A DNA stretch of 8,257 bases from an uncultured Collinsella sp. (GCA_900550815.1 URTW01000087.1:1-8257); one strand, 5' to 3'; shown: positions 1 through 6,713, numbered from the stretch's first letter. Numbers and translations: made by a program. The notes: generated by a model not told the origin, from the letters alone.

Positions 1-989
1 GAGCCGATGGCATAGGCGCCGTCGGTGTTGGCGTTGAGGCCGGCGACATTCTCGCCGCGAGCGGCGAAGGAACGAATCATCTCAAAGGTGTTCCAGTCGG
101 ACTTGCCGGGCTGGAAGAACAGCGGCTGCATCTCGTGGACCAGGGCGCCGGTCGTGGCGCGAGCCTCTTCGCGCTCGTCCTTGACGATCTCGTAGTCGGT
201 GCCCTCGGCAAGCGGAGCCATGAAGTAATCACGACCCTGGATATAGCGCGACCACTGGTGCATACCGGCCTCGCTAATCTCCTCGCCGTAGGTCTTGGCG
301 ACGTCGAACTTGCCGTCGGTGTACTCGGCAAAGCCCTTCTCCTTAGGCATGGACTCGATGCCTACGGAATGGAGGCAGTTCTCGGTGTCATCGAGGTCGA
401 CGTTATAGGTGAGGTTGCCGATGTTGGGGTTGAGCGAGGCGATGTCATCGGCGAGCTTCATAGCAATCCACTGATGGCCGGAAAGCGCGGCGAACAACCA
501 GGTCTCGGTGCTGTCGGCGATGATGATCTGGTCGTTGGAGCAGACGCCCTGCTCGTCGATCAGGCTGCCGATGAGCTCGACGCCCTCGCGGGCCGTGGCG
601 CTCTCGCCCAGGATGACGCTGGCATAGCTGTATTCGCCAATGCCAGTCTCCTCGGTGATGGGGTCGGCCTCTTCGGCCTTCTCGTTATAGGAGGTGCTCA
701 GCGTGGCAGAGCAGGAGACGCCCTTCTCGTTGATGCCTGCCTCGGAATATGCGTCGTAGCGATCTTCCCACTGCGAGGGGTTGTCGCGAACGAAGGTGTA
801 GCGGTAGGTTGCGCCCTTGGACTTGTACTCAAAACCGGACTCGACCGAGGTGTACTCGTTGCCGTCCTTGTGTGCGGGCTCAATGCCAAAGTGCTTGACA
901 TAGCGCGGACCGAAGTCCTCGGAACGGCCGTAGTACGTGTTGCCGTCTGCCGTGAGCTTGCTGCCCATGTAGATCTCGGTGCACGCCAT
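1..989 (-). CDS. C69-family dipeptidase catalytic region (3' end beyond window; signal peptide cut off by a stop codon)
   Basis: The minus-strand frame is open from the ATG at 989 to the window edge, about 329 codons. It begins MACTEIYMG and soon shows GRSED, matching the N-terminal nucleophile Cys and the conserved R-x-E-D of peptidase family C69 (PepD-type dipeptidases, N-terminal nucleophile hydrolases). Later segments such as EGVELIGSLIDE, IIIADSTETW and SGHQW also fit the family. Members hydrolyse dipeptides, and the mature enzyme needs Cys at its N-terminus. In secreted members signal peptidase exposes this Cys. Here the upstream signal peptide is in the same frame but ends in TAG at 995-993, one codon before this ATG. 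The ATG has no well-spaced ribosome binding site (AGGA lies only about one base away), so translation from it would depend on restart after the TAG and would give a cytoplasmic protein with Met-Ala before the Cys. The gene may therefore be a pseudogene. Family assignment is firm; functionality is doubtful. Confidence 0.85.
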   Translation of the reverse strand, partial: MACTEIYMGSKLTADGNTYYGRSEDFGPRYVKHFGIEPAHKDGNEYTSVESGFEYKSKGATYRYTFVRDNPSQWEDRYDAYSEAGINEKGVSCSATLSTSYNEKAEEADPITEETGIGEYSYASVILGESATAREGVELIGSLIDEQGVCSNDQIIIADSTETWLFAALSGHQWIAMKLADDIASLNPNIGNLTYNVDLDDTENCLHSVGIESMPKEKGFAEYTDGKFDVAKTYGEEISEAGMHQWSRYIQGRDYFMAPLAEGTDYEIVKDEREEARATTGALVHEMQPLFFQPGKSDWNTFEMIRSFAARGENVAGLNANTDGAYAIG

Positions 990-992
990 TTC

Positions 993-1082
993 CTAAATCA
1001 ACATAGCAATGATGGCCGCTGCTCCAATCGCAAGGCCGCAGCCGAGCTTCTTGAGCGTGTTGACAGGATGAGTAAACCTCAT
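993..1082 (-). pseudogene. Detached signal peptide of the C69 dipeptidase, ending in an in-frame TAG
   Basis: A minus-strand ATG at 1082 has a strong ribosome binding site (GGGAGGG, a few bases upstream) and encodes 29 residues, starting MRFTHPVNTLKKLG and continuing with a hydrophobic stretch rich in Ala and Ile. This is a classic signal peptide: basic n-region with KK, then hydrophobic core. Codon 30 is TAG; codons 31-34 read E-M-A-C and lead directly into the C69 catalytic domain in the same frame. The original gene start was almost certainly 1082, and the stop is a nonsense mutation, a sequencing error, or a termination-restart junction. I label it as the broken 5' part of the gene at 1-989. 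Confidence 0.7.
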
Positions 1083-1307
1083 AATCCCTCCCAACTGTTG
1101 AAACCCCGCGAAACCGTACGGAGTTTCAGCCAATAAATACATCTATTAGCCTAAAGGAAGTGTAAAGAGTATTCACTCGACAACAGCTTTTACTCGATGA
1201 GCGTGTGGAAATATACGATGAACGGATAATAATACTCATTTTATGGCTTTAGTTAAATAAAGGCACCCTGCATTTACTGTAGCTGAATAAAGCATTAGAC
1301 GGCGCTC
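1083..1307. other. Intergenic leader and promoter region of the C69 dipeptidase
   Basis: No gene is visible here on either strand. The stretch is much more AT-rich than its surroundings and should carry the minus-strand promoter of the dipeptidase. A possible -35 (TTTACA, 1166-1161) and -10 (TGTATT, 1141-1136) can be drawn, but their 19-base spacing makes this weak. Closer to the gene, TGAAAC (1099-1104) and GTTTCA (1123-1128) form an inverted repeat in the presumed 5' leader, next to the ribosome binding site at about 1085-1092. A short palindrome, GAGT-ATTC-ACTC, lies near 1167-1178. The function of these repeats is unknown. Confidence 0.35.
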
Positions 1308-1357
1308 AAAAAGAAAACTCTCCCGCTGTTTAGGATTTGCATAAACAGCGGGAGAGT
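1308..1357 (-). terminator. Strong intrinsic terminator of the lipid kinase / small membrane protein unit
   Basis: Two perfectly complementary 16-base arms (1317-1332 and 1342-1357, sequence ACTCTCCCGCTGTTTA and its complement) enclose a 9-base loop. Reading the minus strand, the hairpin is followed by TTTTCTTTTT (1317-1308), a proper U-tract. There is no T-run on the plus-strand side, so it works for minus-strand transcription only. It lies 33 bases after the stop codon of the 30-residue gene and separates that unit from the dipeptidase downstream. Confidence 0.9.
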
Positions 1358-1390
1358 CGATAACTGGATGAATATCATACCAATGTGGAT

Positions 1391-1483
1391 TTACTTCTTT
1401 CGGCGGTGAATCACGTTGATGGCGTAACCGACGAGCATGGCCAAAACGATGATGATAAAGCCGAGCAGGGGATTGTCGTTCAT
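1391..1483 (-). CDS. 30-residue single-pass membrane protein, translationally coupled to the lipid kinase
   Basis: Minus-strand ATG at 1483, TAA at 1393-1391. The peptide begins MNDNPLLGFIIIVLAML and ends HRRKK. It has a short polar, acidic N-terminus, one hydrophobic helix (about residues 6-25) and a strongly basic tail. By the positive-inside rule the C-terminus should face the cytoplasm and the N-terminus the outside. It has a full AGGAGG ribosome binding site four bases from the start, overlapping the stop codon of the kinase, and an intrinsic terminator 33 bases beyond its own stop. Both imply a real, co-transcribed gene. I do not recognise a family. By position it could anchor, modulate or stabilise the kinase at the membrane, but that is inference. 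Annotation by length cut-off would miss it. Confidence 0.75.
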   Translation of the reverse strand: MNDNPLLGFIIIVLAMLVGYAINVIHRRKK

Positions 1484-1487
1484 AGGG

Positions 1488-1494
1488 TCCTCCT
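1488..1494 (-). promoter_or_regulatory. Ribosome binding site of the small membrane protein, overlapping the kinase stop
   Basis: AGGAGGA on the minus strand overlaps the last two bases of the kinase TAG (1495-1493), and the small gene's ATG follows after CCCT. Ribosomes ending the kinase would sit on this site, which suggests translational coupling. Confidence 0.75.
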
Positions 1495-2410
1495 ATTTTC
1501 CGAGCGGGGAGAATTCGTCGACGATGAGGTCGAGGCATTGCGGAAGCGCGCGGGCTCCAAAGACGCCCGAATTGCTGGAGATAATCTCGCCATCGAACTG
1601 CATGCCCAGCGATGGGGTGCAGGTGATCTTGGCTTCCTTGGTTTGGATGATCTTGAACTGCGGGCGGCCGAGTACCTTGCCGGCGGGGTCGAGTGCGGCG
1701 GTGATCACAGTCGGTAGAAGCTGCACGGTTTTTACGGGTTCGATGACCGCAATGTCGACCATGCCATCGTTCATGCGGCAGTCGGGGAACAGGTTGATGT
1801 CGTTTTGGATGACCGAGGTGTTGCCGGCCATGCAGCAGATGCCGTCGAGCTCCTCGACAATGCCGTCATGCTCAATCGTAAAGTGCGCTACCGTAGGATT
1901 GGGCGTGGCGAGCGCAGAGAGGAAGTAGGCGATCTCGCCGATGTCGTTTTTGGTGGGAGCGGCCTTCATCATGATCTCGGCGTCGAAGCCCGAGCCGGCG
2001 ATGATGATAAAACCGTGGCGCTTCTCGTTGCCGTTCTCGTCGAGCCAAAAGAGCTCGCCCATGTCCACTTTGACCGTGCAACCGGCGCGGCAAGCCTTGG
2101 CAAGCGCCGCTGCCTCGGGGGCATTACCGATGTTGTTAAAGAACAGGCAGGCTGTGCCGGAGGGGAAGACGAGCGTGGGGACACCGCACCCGCGCATCTG
2201 GTCGAGCACGTTGGAGACGGTGCCGTCGCCGCCCGAAACGACCACGCGATCAAACTCGCGCACGTCTGCCACGGCGTCCTCGGGCTCCATGCCATCGCCG
2301 ATAAAACGCATCACGACCTCGTCGCCGCCCTGCGCGAGGGCGTGCGTAAATGCGTAGATTTCATCTGAGCTGGGGCCCGATGCCGGGTTGTGGATGATAA
2401 GGCAGCGCAT
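1493..2410 (-). CDS. Diacylglycerol/lipid kinase family protein (DAGK catalytic domain)
   Basis: 305 residues, the usual length for the YegS/DgkB/BmrU group of soluble lipid kinases that phosphorylate diacylglycerol or related lipids with ATP at the inner face of the membrane. The start has the family's nucleotide-binding pattern (HNPASG, residues 7-12) and the signature GGDGT at 60-64, followed by PSGTACLFFNN at about 83-93. That second motif corresponds to the common GTAND/GTANLLANN block, with Cys where Asn is usual. The C-terminal half carries glycine- and aspartate-rich strands (AGSGFDAEIM, about 138-147; MQFDGE near residue 270) as in the family's beta-sandwich domain. ATG at 2410 fits the family N-terminus and has a moderate GGGAA upstream. 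It is the first gene of a two-gene unit with the 30-residue membrane protein. The lipid substrate cannot be told from sequence. Family membership is firm. Confidence 0.9.
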   Translation of the reverse strand: MRCLIIHNPASGPSSDEIYAFTHALAQGGDEVVMRFIGDGMEPEDAVADVREFDRVVVSGGDGTVSNVLDQMRGCGVPTLVFPSGTACLFFNNIGNAPEAAALAKACRAGCTVKVDMGELFWLDENGNEKRHGFIIIAGSGFDAEIMMKAAPTKNDIGEIAYFLSALATPNPTVAHFTIEHDGIVEELDGICCMAGNTSVIQNDINLFPDCRMNDGMVDIAVIEPVKTVQLLPTVITAALDPAGKVLGRPQFKIIQTKEAKITCTPSLGMQFDGEIISSNSGVFGARALPQCLDLIVDEFSPLGK

Positions 2411-2508
2411 ACTTACGTTCCCGTTCTGTGACTAACCGAGTATAGTTGTAAGGCAATGCCGATATCCTACCCGTGTTTTTCGGGCCTAACCTTATTCGAT
2501 GGGTTGAT
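2411..2508. promoter_or_regulatory. Divergent intergenic region with promoters for the lipid kinase and rnd
   Basis: These 98 bases separate divergent genes, so they must hold at least one promoter in each direction unless rnd is read from elsewhere. The sequence around 2439-2447 reads GAGTATAGTT: TATAGT on the plus strand (2441-2446) and TATACT on the minus strand (2445-2440) are both acceptable -10 boxes and overlap. No good -35 is visible for either. If both are used, the two genes would compete for the same site. Assignment is tentative. Confidence 0.35.
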
Positions 2509-3642
2509 ATGTACATTTCCACACATCAGGCTCTACTCGACTTTTGCCAGCGCGCCCGTGAGTTCGACGCGATTGCCGTCGATACCGAGTTTTTGCGCGA
2601 GCGCACATTTCATCCGCGTCTGTGCTTGGTTCAGATTGCCACCCCTGCCGAGAGCGTTGCGGTCGATCCCCTGGTAATCGACGACCTATCGCCGCTGGCC
2701 GAGCTTATGGCCGACGAGAGCGTGATCAAGGTCTTCCACGCGTGCTCGCAGGATATGGAGGTCATGCTCCATACCGTGGGCGTGCTGCCGCGACCGATTT
2801 TCGATACGCAGGTCGCCGCCGCCTTTTTGGGCGAGCGCCAGCAGATTTCGTATGGCGCGCTTGTTCAGACGTTCTGCGGCGTATCGCTGCCCAAGACCGA
2901 GTCGCTGACCGACTGGTCGCGCCGCCCGCTGACCGATAAGCAGATTGAGTATGCGATCGATGACGTCAAGTACCTGATCGTCGCCTATACCGAGATGATG
3001 AGTCGCCTGCGCGAGCTGGGCCGGGTGGACTGGGTGGTCGACGAGCTGCGCCCTCTGGTCGCTGAGTCGCACTACCGTGCCGATCGCCACGAGGCGCTCC
3101 GTAAGGTCAAGCGCATCAATTCGCGCAGCCGTCACCAGTTGGGCATCGCGCGCGAGCTCGCCGCCTGGCGCGAGGACCGCGCCGAGCGCCGTAACATCCC
3201 GCGCAAGTGGGTCATGTCCGACGACACGCTGCTTGCGCTCGTTAAGCGCAATCCCGTGCGCGTTGAGGAGTTCCGTAGCATTCGCGGTACCGATCAGTTG
3301 GGGGAGCGCGACGTGGACGGTGCGCTCATGGCCATCAAGCGCGGCGCAAGCTGCCCGCACGATCGCCTGCCGCTCATGGTGCGCGGGCACCGTCAGATTT
3401 CGCCGGAGTTGGAGAGCGTGACGGATCTCATGTATGCGCTCATTCGCCTGGTTGCCGAGCGCTCGGGCGTGGCGACCTCGGTCATCGCCTCGCGCGATGA
3501 CCTGGCCGACTACATTGAGCATCCCGAGCAGAGCCGCCTGCGCGAAGGTTGGCGCTTTGAGCTTGTGGGCTCGCGCCTGGACGATCTGCTTTCCGGCAAT
3601 ATGGGGTTGACGGTGAAAGACGGCAAAATTGAATTGCTATAA
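2509..3642 (+). CDS. rnd: Ribonuclease D (3'-5' exoribonuclease, DEDDy)
   Basis: 377 residues from the ATG at 2509, typical for RNase D, which trims 3' ends of tRNA precursors and other structured RNAs. The exonuclease core has all the DEDDy residues: D25 and E27 in AVDTEF, D82 in SQDMEV, and Y148 with D152 in YAIDDV. The HRDC RNA-binding domain follows (around 205-285, with LAAWREDRAERRNIPR and the usual DDTLLALVKRNP region). A GTG at 2473 is in frame 12 codons upstream, but family proteins start close to the exonuclease fold and the GTG has no ribosome binding site, so I prefer 2509, although its own site is weak (GGG at 2501-2503). It is divergent from the lipid kinase. The metallopeptidase gene begins 64 bases downstream. 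Identification is firm; the start is less sure. Confidence 0.93.
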   Translation: MYISTHQALLDFCQRAREFDAIAVDTEFLRERTFHPRLCLVQIATPAESVAVDPLVIDDLSPLAELMADESVIKVFHACSQDMEVMLHTVGVLPRPIFDTQVAAAFLGERQQISYGALVQTFCGVSLPKTESLTDWSRRPLTDKQIEYAIDDVKYLIVAYTEMMSRLRELGRVDWVVDELRPLVAESHYRADRHEALRKVKRINSRSRHQLGIARELAAWREDRAERRNIPRKWVMSDDTLLALVKRNPVRVEEFRSIRGTDQLGERDVDGALMAIKRGASCPHDRLPLMVRGHRQISPELESVTDLMYALIRLVAERSGVATSVIASRDDLADYIEHPEQSRLREGWRFELVGSRLDDLLSGNMGLTVKDGKIELL

Positions 3643-3706
3643 GGAAGACTAGCCGCTTGAGTGGGTAGAATGCCTCCAACGTGTAACTCGATTCGGAGGA
3701 ATTCGC

Positions 3707-4411
3707 ATGCCTTATTACTATGGATACGGCTTTGGCATCGACCCGCTGTACCTGCTGGTTGTTCTTGTCTGCACGGTGCTTGGCCTTGCCGCGCAGAGCT
3801 ATATCAACTCGACGTACAAGACGTGGTCTAAGGTGCGCTCGGACGGCGATACGGGTGCCACGGTCGCTCGCCGCATGCTCGATGCCAACGGTTGCAACGC
3901 CGTGGGTATCGAGGGCGTCGCTGGTGAGCTCACCGATCATTACAACCCGCAGGACAACAACCTGTACCTCTCTGATGCCAACCGTTCGGGCGGATCGGTC
4001 GCAAGCGTTGCCGTGGCCTGCCATGAGGCGGGCCATGCCGCCCAGCGTCAAAGCGGCTACGCCATGATGAAGGTGCGCACCGCCCTGGTCCCGGTCGTTA
4101 ACTTTACCCAGAACTCCTGGACCATCGTGTTACTCTTGGGCCTGTTTATGAACATTGCCGGGCTCGCGACCCTCGCGCTGATCTTCTTCTCGTTTAGCGT
4201 GCTGTTCCAACTCGTTACGTTGCCTGTTGAGATTGACGCCAGCCGACGTGCTGTGGCGTACAGCGAGCAGTCGGGTATGAGTTCCAAGCAGGTCAACGGC
4301 GCCAAGAAGGTGCTGACGGCAGCCGCACTTACCTATGTTGCTGCAGCTCTCACCTCGATTATTCAGCTGCTCTATCTTATGGCTCGCTACAACAGAAACT
4401 CCAACCGATAA
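3707..4411 (+). CDS. YugP-type membrane zinc metallopeptidase
   Basis: 234 residues, the usual size for the neutral zinc metallopeptidase family (Zn_peptidase_2, YugP-like). The N-terminus is tyrosine-rich (MPYYYGYGFG), followed by a membrane helix at about 13-33. The zinc motif HEAGH lies at 106-110, with H106 and H110 as metal ligands and E107 as catalytic base. E175 in LPVEIDASRRA, the family's second conserved block, is the likely third ligand. Further hydrophobic helices lie at about 138-172 and 206-226, so the active site sits on an integral membrane protein. The ribosome binding site GGAGGA (3695-3700) is six bases from the ATG, confirming the start. A TAGAAT at about 3666-3671 could be a -10, without a clear -35. 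The physiological substrate of this family is poorly known, and the neighbours do not help. Confidence 0.9.
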   Translation: MPYYYGYGFGIDPLYLLVVLVCTVLGLAAQSYINSTYKTWSKVRSDGDTGATVARRMLDANGCNAVGIEGVAGELTDHYNPQDNNLYLSDANRSGGSVASVAVACHEAGHAAQRQSGYAMMKVRTALVPVVNFTQNSWTIVLLLGLFMNIAGLATLALIFFSFSVLFQLVTLPVEIDASRRAVAYSEQSGMSSKQVNGAKKVLTAAALTYVAAALTSIIQLLYLMARYNRNSNR

Positions 4412-4427
4412 CAAATTGGGTCGCTGG

Positions 4428-4457
4428 GCGCCGCGGGGATTCGCGTCCTCGCGGCGC
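4428..4457 (+). terminator. GC-rich hairpin between the metallopeptidase and xseA
   Basis: Arms GCGCCGCGGGGA (4428-4439) and TCCTCGCGGCGC (4446-4457) pair over 12 bases with one G-U, leaving a 6-base loop. It lies 16 bases after the metallopeptidase stop. No T-run follows (TGTACTATGTGTTGG), so it is a weak or factor-assisted terminator, or an mRNA-end stabiliser. TACTAT at 4460-4465, just after it, may be a -10 for xseA. Confidence 0.45.
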
Positions 4458-4526
4458 TGTACTATGTGTTGGACTTAATTTCGCACGGGGCCGGAGCCCT
4501 TGTGCACGATGACGAAAGGAGGCTGC

Positions 4527-5978
4527 GTGGCAGGCTGGAATCTAACCGGCAATGCCGTTTCCGCCGAGTTCGACGGTTCGGACGATCAGGAGCGCAAGGA
4601 GCTCAGCGTGAGCCAGGCGGTGGAGATCGCCGCCGGTGCGCTCGATGCCATTCCGCAGCTGAGTGTCCTGGGCGAGGTCACGGGTTTTCGTGGTCCTAAC
4701 GCCCGAAGCGGTCACTGCTATTTCCAGATCAAGGACGATTCGGCCGCCGTTGACTGCATCATTTGGAAGGGCGCCTATCTCAAGCGCACCTTCGACTTGC
4801 GCGACGGCATGCAGGTGAGCTTTAAGGGCAGCTTCAATCTCTATAAGGCCACGGGCCGCATGAGCTTTGTCGCCCGCTCGTTCTCGCTGGCGGGGGAGGG
4901 CTTGCTGCGTCAACAAGTGGCGCAGTTGGCCGAAAAGCTTCGCCGCGAGGGCCTGATGGACGAAGCGCGCAAACGTCGCATTCCGGTGTTCTGCTCGCGC
5001 GTGGCAGTCGTCACCTCGCTTTCGGGCGCCGTAATCGACGACGTCAAGCGTACGCTGCGCCGTCGCAATCCGCTCGTCGAGCTTGTCTGCGTGGGCGCCA
5101 AGGTTCAAGGCGAGGGTGCGCCGGCCGAGCTTATTGAGGGCCTGCGCCGTGCCGCCGCAATCACGCCGGCGCCCGACTGCATCTTGCTGGTGCGCGGAGG
5201 CGGCTCCTTTGAGGACCTCATGACCTTCAACGACGAGGAGCTTGCCCGTGCGGTGGCTGCCTGTCCCGTGCCCGTGGTGACCGGTATCGGCCATGAGCCC
5301 GATACCTCGATTTGCGACATGGTGAGCGACCGCCGCGCCTCCACGCCCACGGCGGCGGCAGAATCGGTGGCGCCGGCTATGACGGAGTTGGCCGATGTGC
5401 TCGAGGCACGCCATCAGCGTCTGGGTGCCGCGATGGCATCGATGATTGGGTCGGCCCAGGTCGACCTGGAGATGCTCGATCAGCGCGGTCGCCGTGCCTG
5501 GGATACCTATACGGCCCGCTTGGGCGATGCGCTCGATGCGGCTGCATGCCGCCCGTGCCTCAACGACCCCACATTTATGGTCGAGCGTCGCGAATCGGAG
5601 CTTGCGCTGACCGCCGATCGCCTGTCGGGTGCCATAGTACGCTCGGTCGGAGCTTTCCGATCCAGCTTTGAACGCTTGCCCGAGCGTCAGGTTGCAAGCA
5701 CCTCGGGGCTCGATGGCAAGCGCCATGCGCTCACGCTCGCAAGCTCCCGCCTGGAGCATCAGGGGCGCACGATGCTCAACAAGCCAGCATCCGACCTGGG
5801 CCGTGCGGCAGCCTCGCTCGATGCCCTGTCGCCGCTCAAGGTGCTTGCCCGTGGTTATTCCATCGCGTACAGCGATGATGGGGTGGCCACGAGCGCCAAG
5901 ACCTTTAAGCCGGGCGACGCCATCCGCGTGCGCATGGCAGACGGCAACGTGGCAGCAACGGTCAATACGGTCGAGTAG
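4527..5978 (+). CDS. xseA: Exodeoxyribonuclease VII large subunit
   Basis: 483 residues from the GTG at 4527. This is the catalytic subunit of exonuclease VII, which degrades single-stranded DNA to short oligonucleotides in repair, together with XseB. Order of parts: an OB-fold DNA-binding domain (about 26-125, with SVLGEVTGFRG and GHCYFQIKDD), then the catalytic domain with VRGGGSFEDLMTFNDEEL (about 222-239) and GIGHEPDTSICDMVSDRRA (about 253-271), then TPTAAAE, a long helical region for binding small subunits, and a C-terminal strand domain starting LKVLARGYSI. GTG is chosen because AAAGGAGG (4515-4522) stands four bases before it; in-frame TTG (4500) and ATG (4509) upstream would place that site inside the gene. 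The first 25 residues are an extra tail of low conservation. xseB follows after 42 bases with no visible promoter. Confidence 0.95.
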   Translation: MAGWNLTGNAVSAEFDGSDDQERKELSVSQAVEIAAGALDAIPQLSVLGEVTGFRGPNARSGHCYFQIKDDSAAVDCIIWKGAYLKRTFDLRDGMQVSFKGSFNLYKATGRMSFVARSFSLAGEGLLRQQVAQLAEKLRREGLMDEARKRRIPVFCSRVAVVTSLSGAVIDDVKRTLRRRNPLVELVCVGAKVQGEGAPAELIEGLRRAAAITPAPDCILLVRGGGSFEDLMTFNDEELARAVAACPVPVVTGIGHEPDTSICDMVSDRRASTPTAAAESVAPAMTELADVLEARHQRLGAAMASMIGSAQVDLEMLDQRGRRAWDTYTARLGDALDAAACRPCLNDPTFMVERRESELALTADRLSGAIVRSVGAFRSSFERLPERQVASTSGLDGKRHALTLASSRLEHQGRTMLNKPASDLGRAAASLDALSPLKVLARGYSIAYSDDGVATSAKTFKPGDAIRVRMADGNVAATVNTVE

Positions 5979-6020
5979 GCCGCGTTTCATAGCGATAAAC
6001 CTTTAGGAAAGGAAACAGAT

Positions 6021-6287
6021 ATGGCAGAGAAGACCCCGGTCGAGCAGCTTACGTACAAGCAGGCTTCACAGGAGTTGGAGCTCATCATCCGCAGCTTGGA
6101 GTCGGGCGATATGGAGCTCGAGGAGTCGCTCGAGAGCTATACCCGCGGCGTCGAGCTCCTCAAGAGCCTGCGCACCCGCCTGTCCGATGCCGAGCAGAAG
6201 GTCGCGGTGCTTCTTAAGGACGTCGACGGCAACGACGTGCTCGCCGACGGCGAAGCCGCCAACATCGACGACAACCTCTCGATCTAA
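6021..6287 (+). CDS. xseB: Exodeoxyribonuclease VII small subunit
   Basis: 88 residues, near the usual 70-85. Several copies bind along the helical region of XseA and are needed for activity. The core matches the family: LTYKQASQELELIIRSLESGDMELEES-type sequence at about 10-36 (leucine and glutamate-rich helical pair), then SYTRGVELLKSL and a final helix with CxxxL-like spacing replaced by DAEQKV at about 56-61. The tail (DVDGNDVLADGE onward) is acidic and variable. Ribosome binding site AGGAAAGGAAA (6005-6015) is well placed for the ATG. It forms an operon with xseA. Identification is firm from both sequence and position. Confidence 0.95.
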   Translation: MAEKTPVEQLTYKQASQELELIIRSLESGDMELEESLESYTRGVELLKSLRTRLSDAEQKVAVLLKDVDGNDVLADGEAANIDDNLSI

Positions 6288-6307
6288 CCATCCCGACCAA
6301 ATATAAT
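6279..6307 (+). promoter_or_regulatory. Candidate promoter of the HIT-family gene
   Basis: A perfect -10 TATAAT lies at 6302-6307, with TCGATC (three of six matches to TTGACA) 17 bases upstream at 6279-6284, inside the end of xseB. Transcription would begin near 6314, about 23 bases before the HIT start. The -10 is convincing, the -35 weak. Confidence 0.5.
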
Positions 6308-6336
6308 TACCTTGGTCTGTGAGAAAGGAACCAACC

Positions 6337-6672
6337 ATGTGCGATTGCATCTTCTGCAAAATTGCCAACCACGAGATTCCCTCGACCGTTGTCTATGAGG
6401 ACGATCAGGTCATCGCCTTCGATGACCTCAATCCCCAGGCGCCGGTCCACACGCTCGTGATCCCCAAGAAGCACTACAGCGATATCGCCGATAACGTGCC
6501 GGCCGAGACCATGGGCGCCATGGCTCACGCCATCCAGGAGGTCGCTAAGGCCAAGGGCTTGGAGGACGGTTTCCGCGTCATCTCCAACAAGGGCGTCAAC
6601 GCCGGTCAGACCGTCATGCATTTCCATATGCACGTCCTCGGCGGCAAGAACTTGGGTGAGAACCTCATCTGA
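6337..6672 (+). CDS. HIT-family (HinT-like) nucleotide phosphoramidase/hydrolase
   Basis: 111 residues, the size of bacterial HinT proteins, which hydrolyse nucleoside 5'-phosphoramidates and related AMP conjugates in the cytoplasm. The histidine triad is H95-F-H97-M-H99-VL, with H97 or its neighbour as nucleophile as in the family. The N-terminus has CDCIFCKI with C4 and C7, a zinc pair found in many bacterial members, and the typical VYEDDQVIAFDDLNPQAPVH region at about 19-38. The C-terminus GKNLGENLI resembles the usual GGR-x-L-x-W-P-P tail only loosely and lacks the Trp. ATG at 6337 follows GAAAGGAA at a suitable distance; an in-frame GTG at 6319 would put that site inside the gene. It lies 49 bases after xseB and has its own -10 box, so it may be transcribed with the xse genes or alone. 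Confidence 0.93.
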   Translation: MCDCIFCKIANHEIPSTVVYEDDQVIAFDDLNPQAPVHTLVIPKKHYSDIADNVPAETMGAMAHAIQEVAKAKGLEDGFRVISNKGVNAGQTVMHFHMHVLGGKNLGENLI

Positions 6673-6713
6673 GGGCGCGTAGGCCGTCGACTTGGCTGCC
6701 TTTGGAGTAATCT

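Noticed and set aside
135..1136. Long open frame on the plus strand (333 codons)
   Set aside because: It lies antisense to the C69 dipeptidase, whose minus-strand frame shows clear family motifs; the plus frame has no recognisable domain and is an effect of GC-rich codon use.
1317..1357. Perfect hairpin as a possible CRISPR repeat or mobile element end
   Set aside because: Only one copy exists in the window and it is followed by a T-run on the minus strand, so an intrinsic terminator explains it fully.
1805..2368. Plus-strand open frame opposite the lipid kinase
   Set aside because: Shadow of the kinase coding sequence; low-complexity composition and no supporting signals.
2473..2508. Upstream GTG start for rnd
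   Set aside because: No ribosome binding site, and the 12 extra residues lie outside the normal RNase D N-terminus; ATG at 2509 fits the family better.
2686..3522. Long minus-strand open frame
   Set aside because: It is antisense to ribonuclease D and has no domain signature or ribosome binding site.
4500..4526. Upstream TTG or ATG start for xseA
   Set aside because: The strong AAAGGAGG lies within this stretch and is positioned for the GTG at 4527.
4542..5990. Very long open frame on the minus strand (482 codons)
   Set aside because: It is antisense to xseA, which carries unmistakable exonuclease VII motifs; the antisense product is rich in His, Arg and Ala with no family features.
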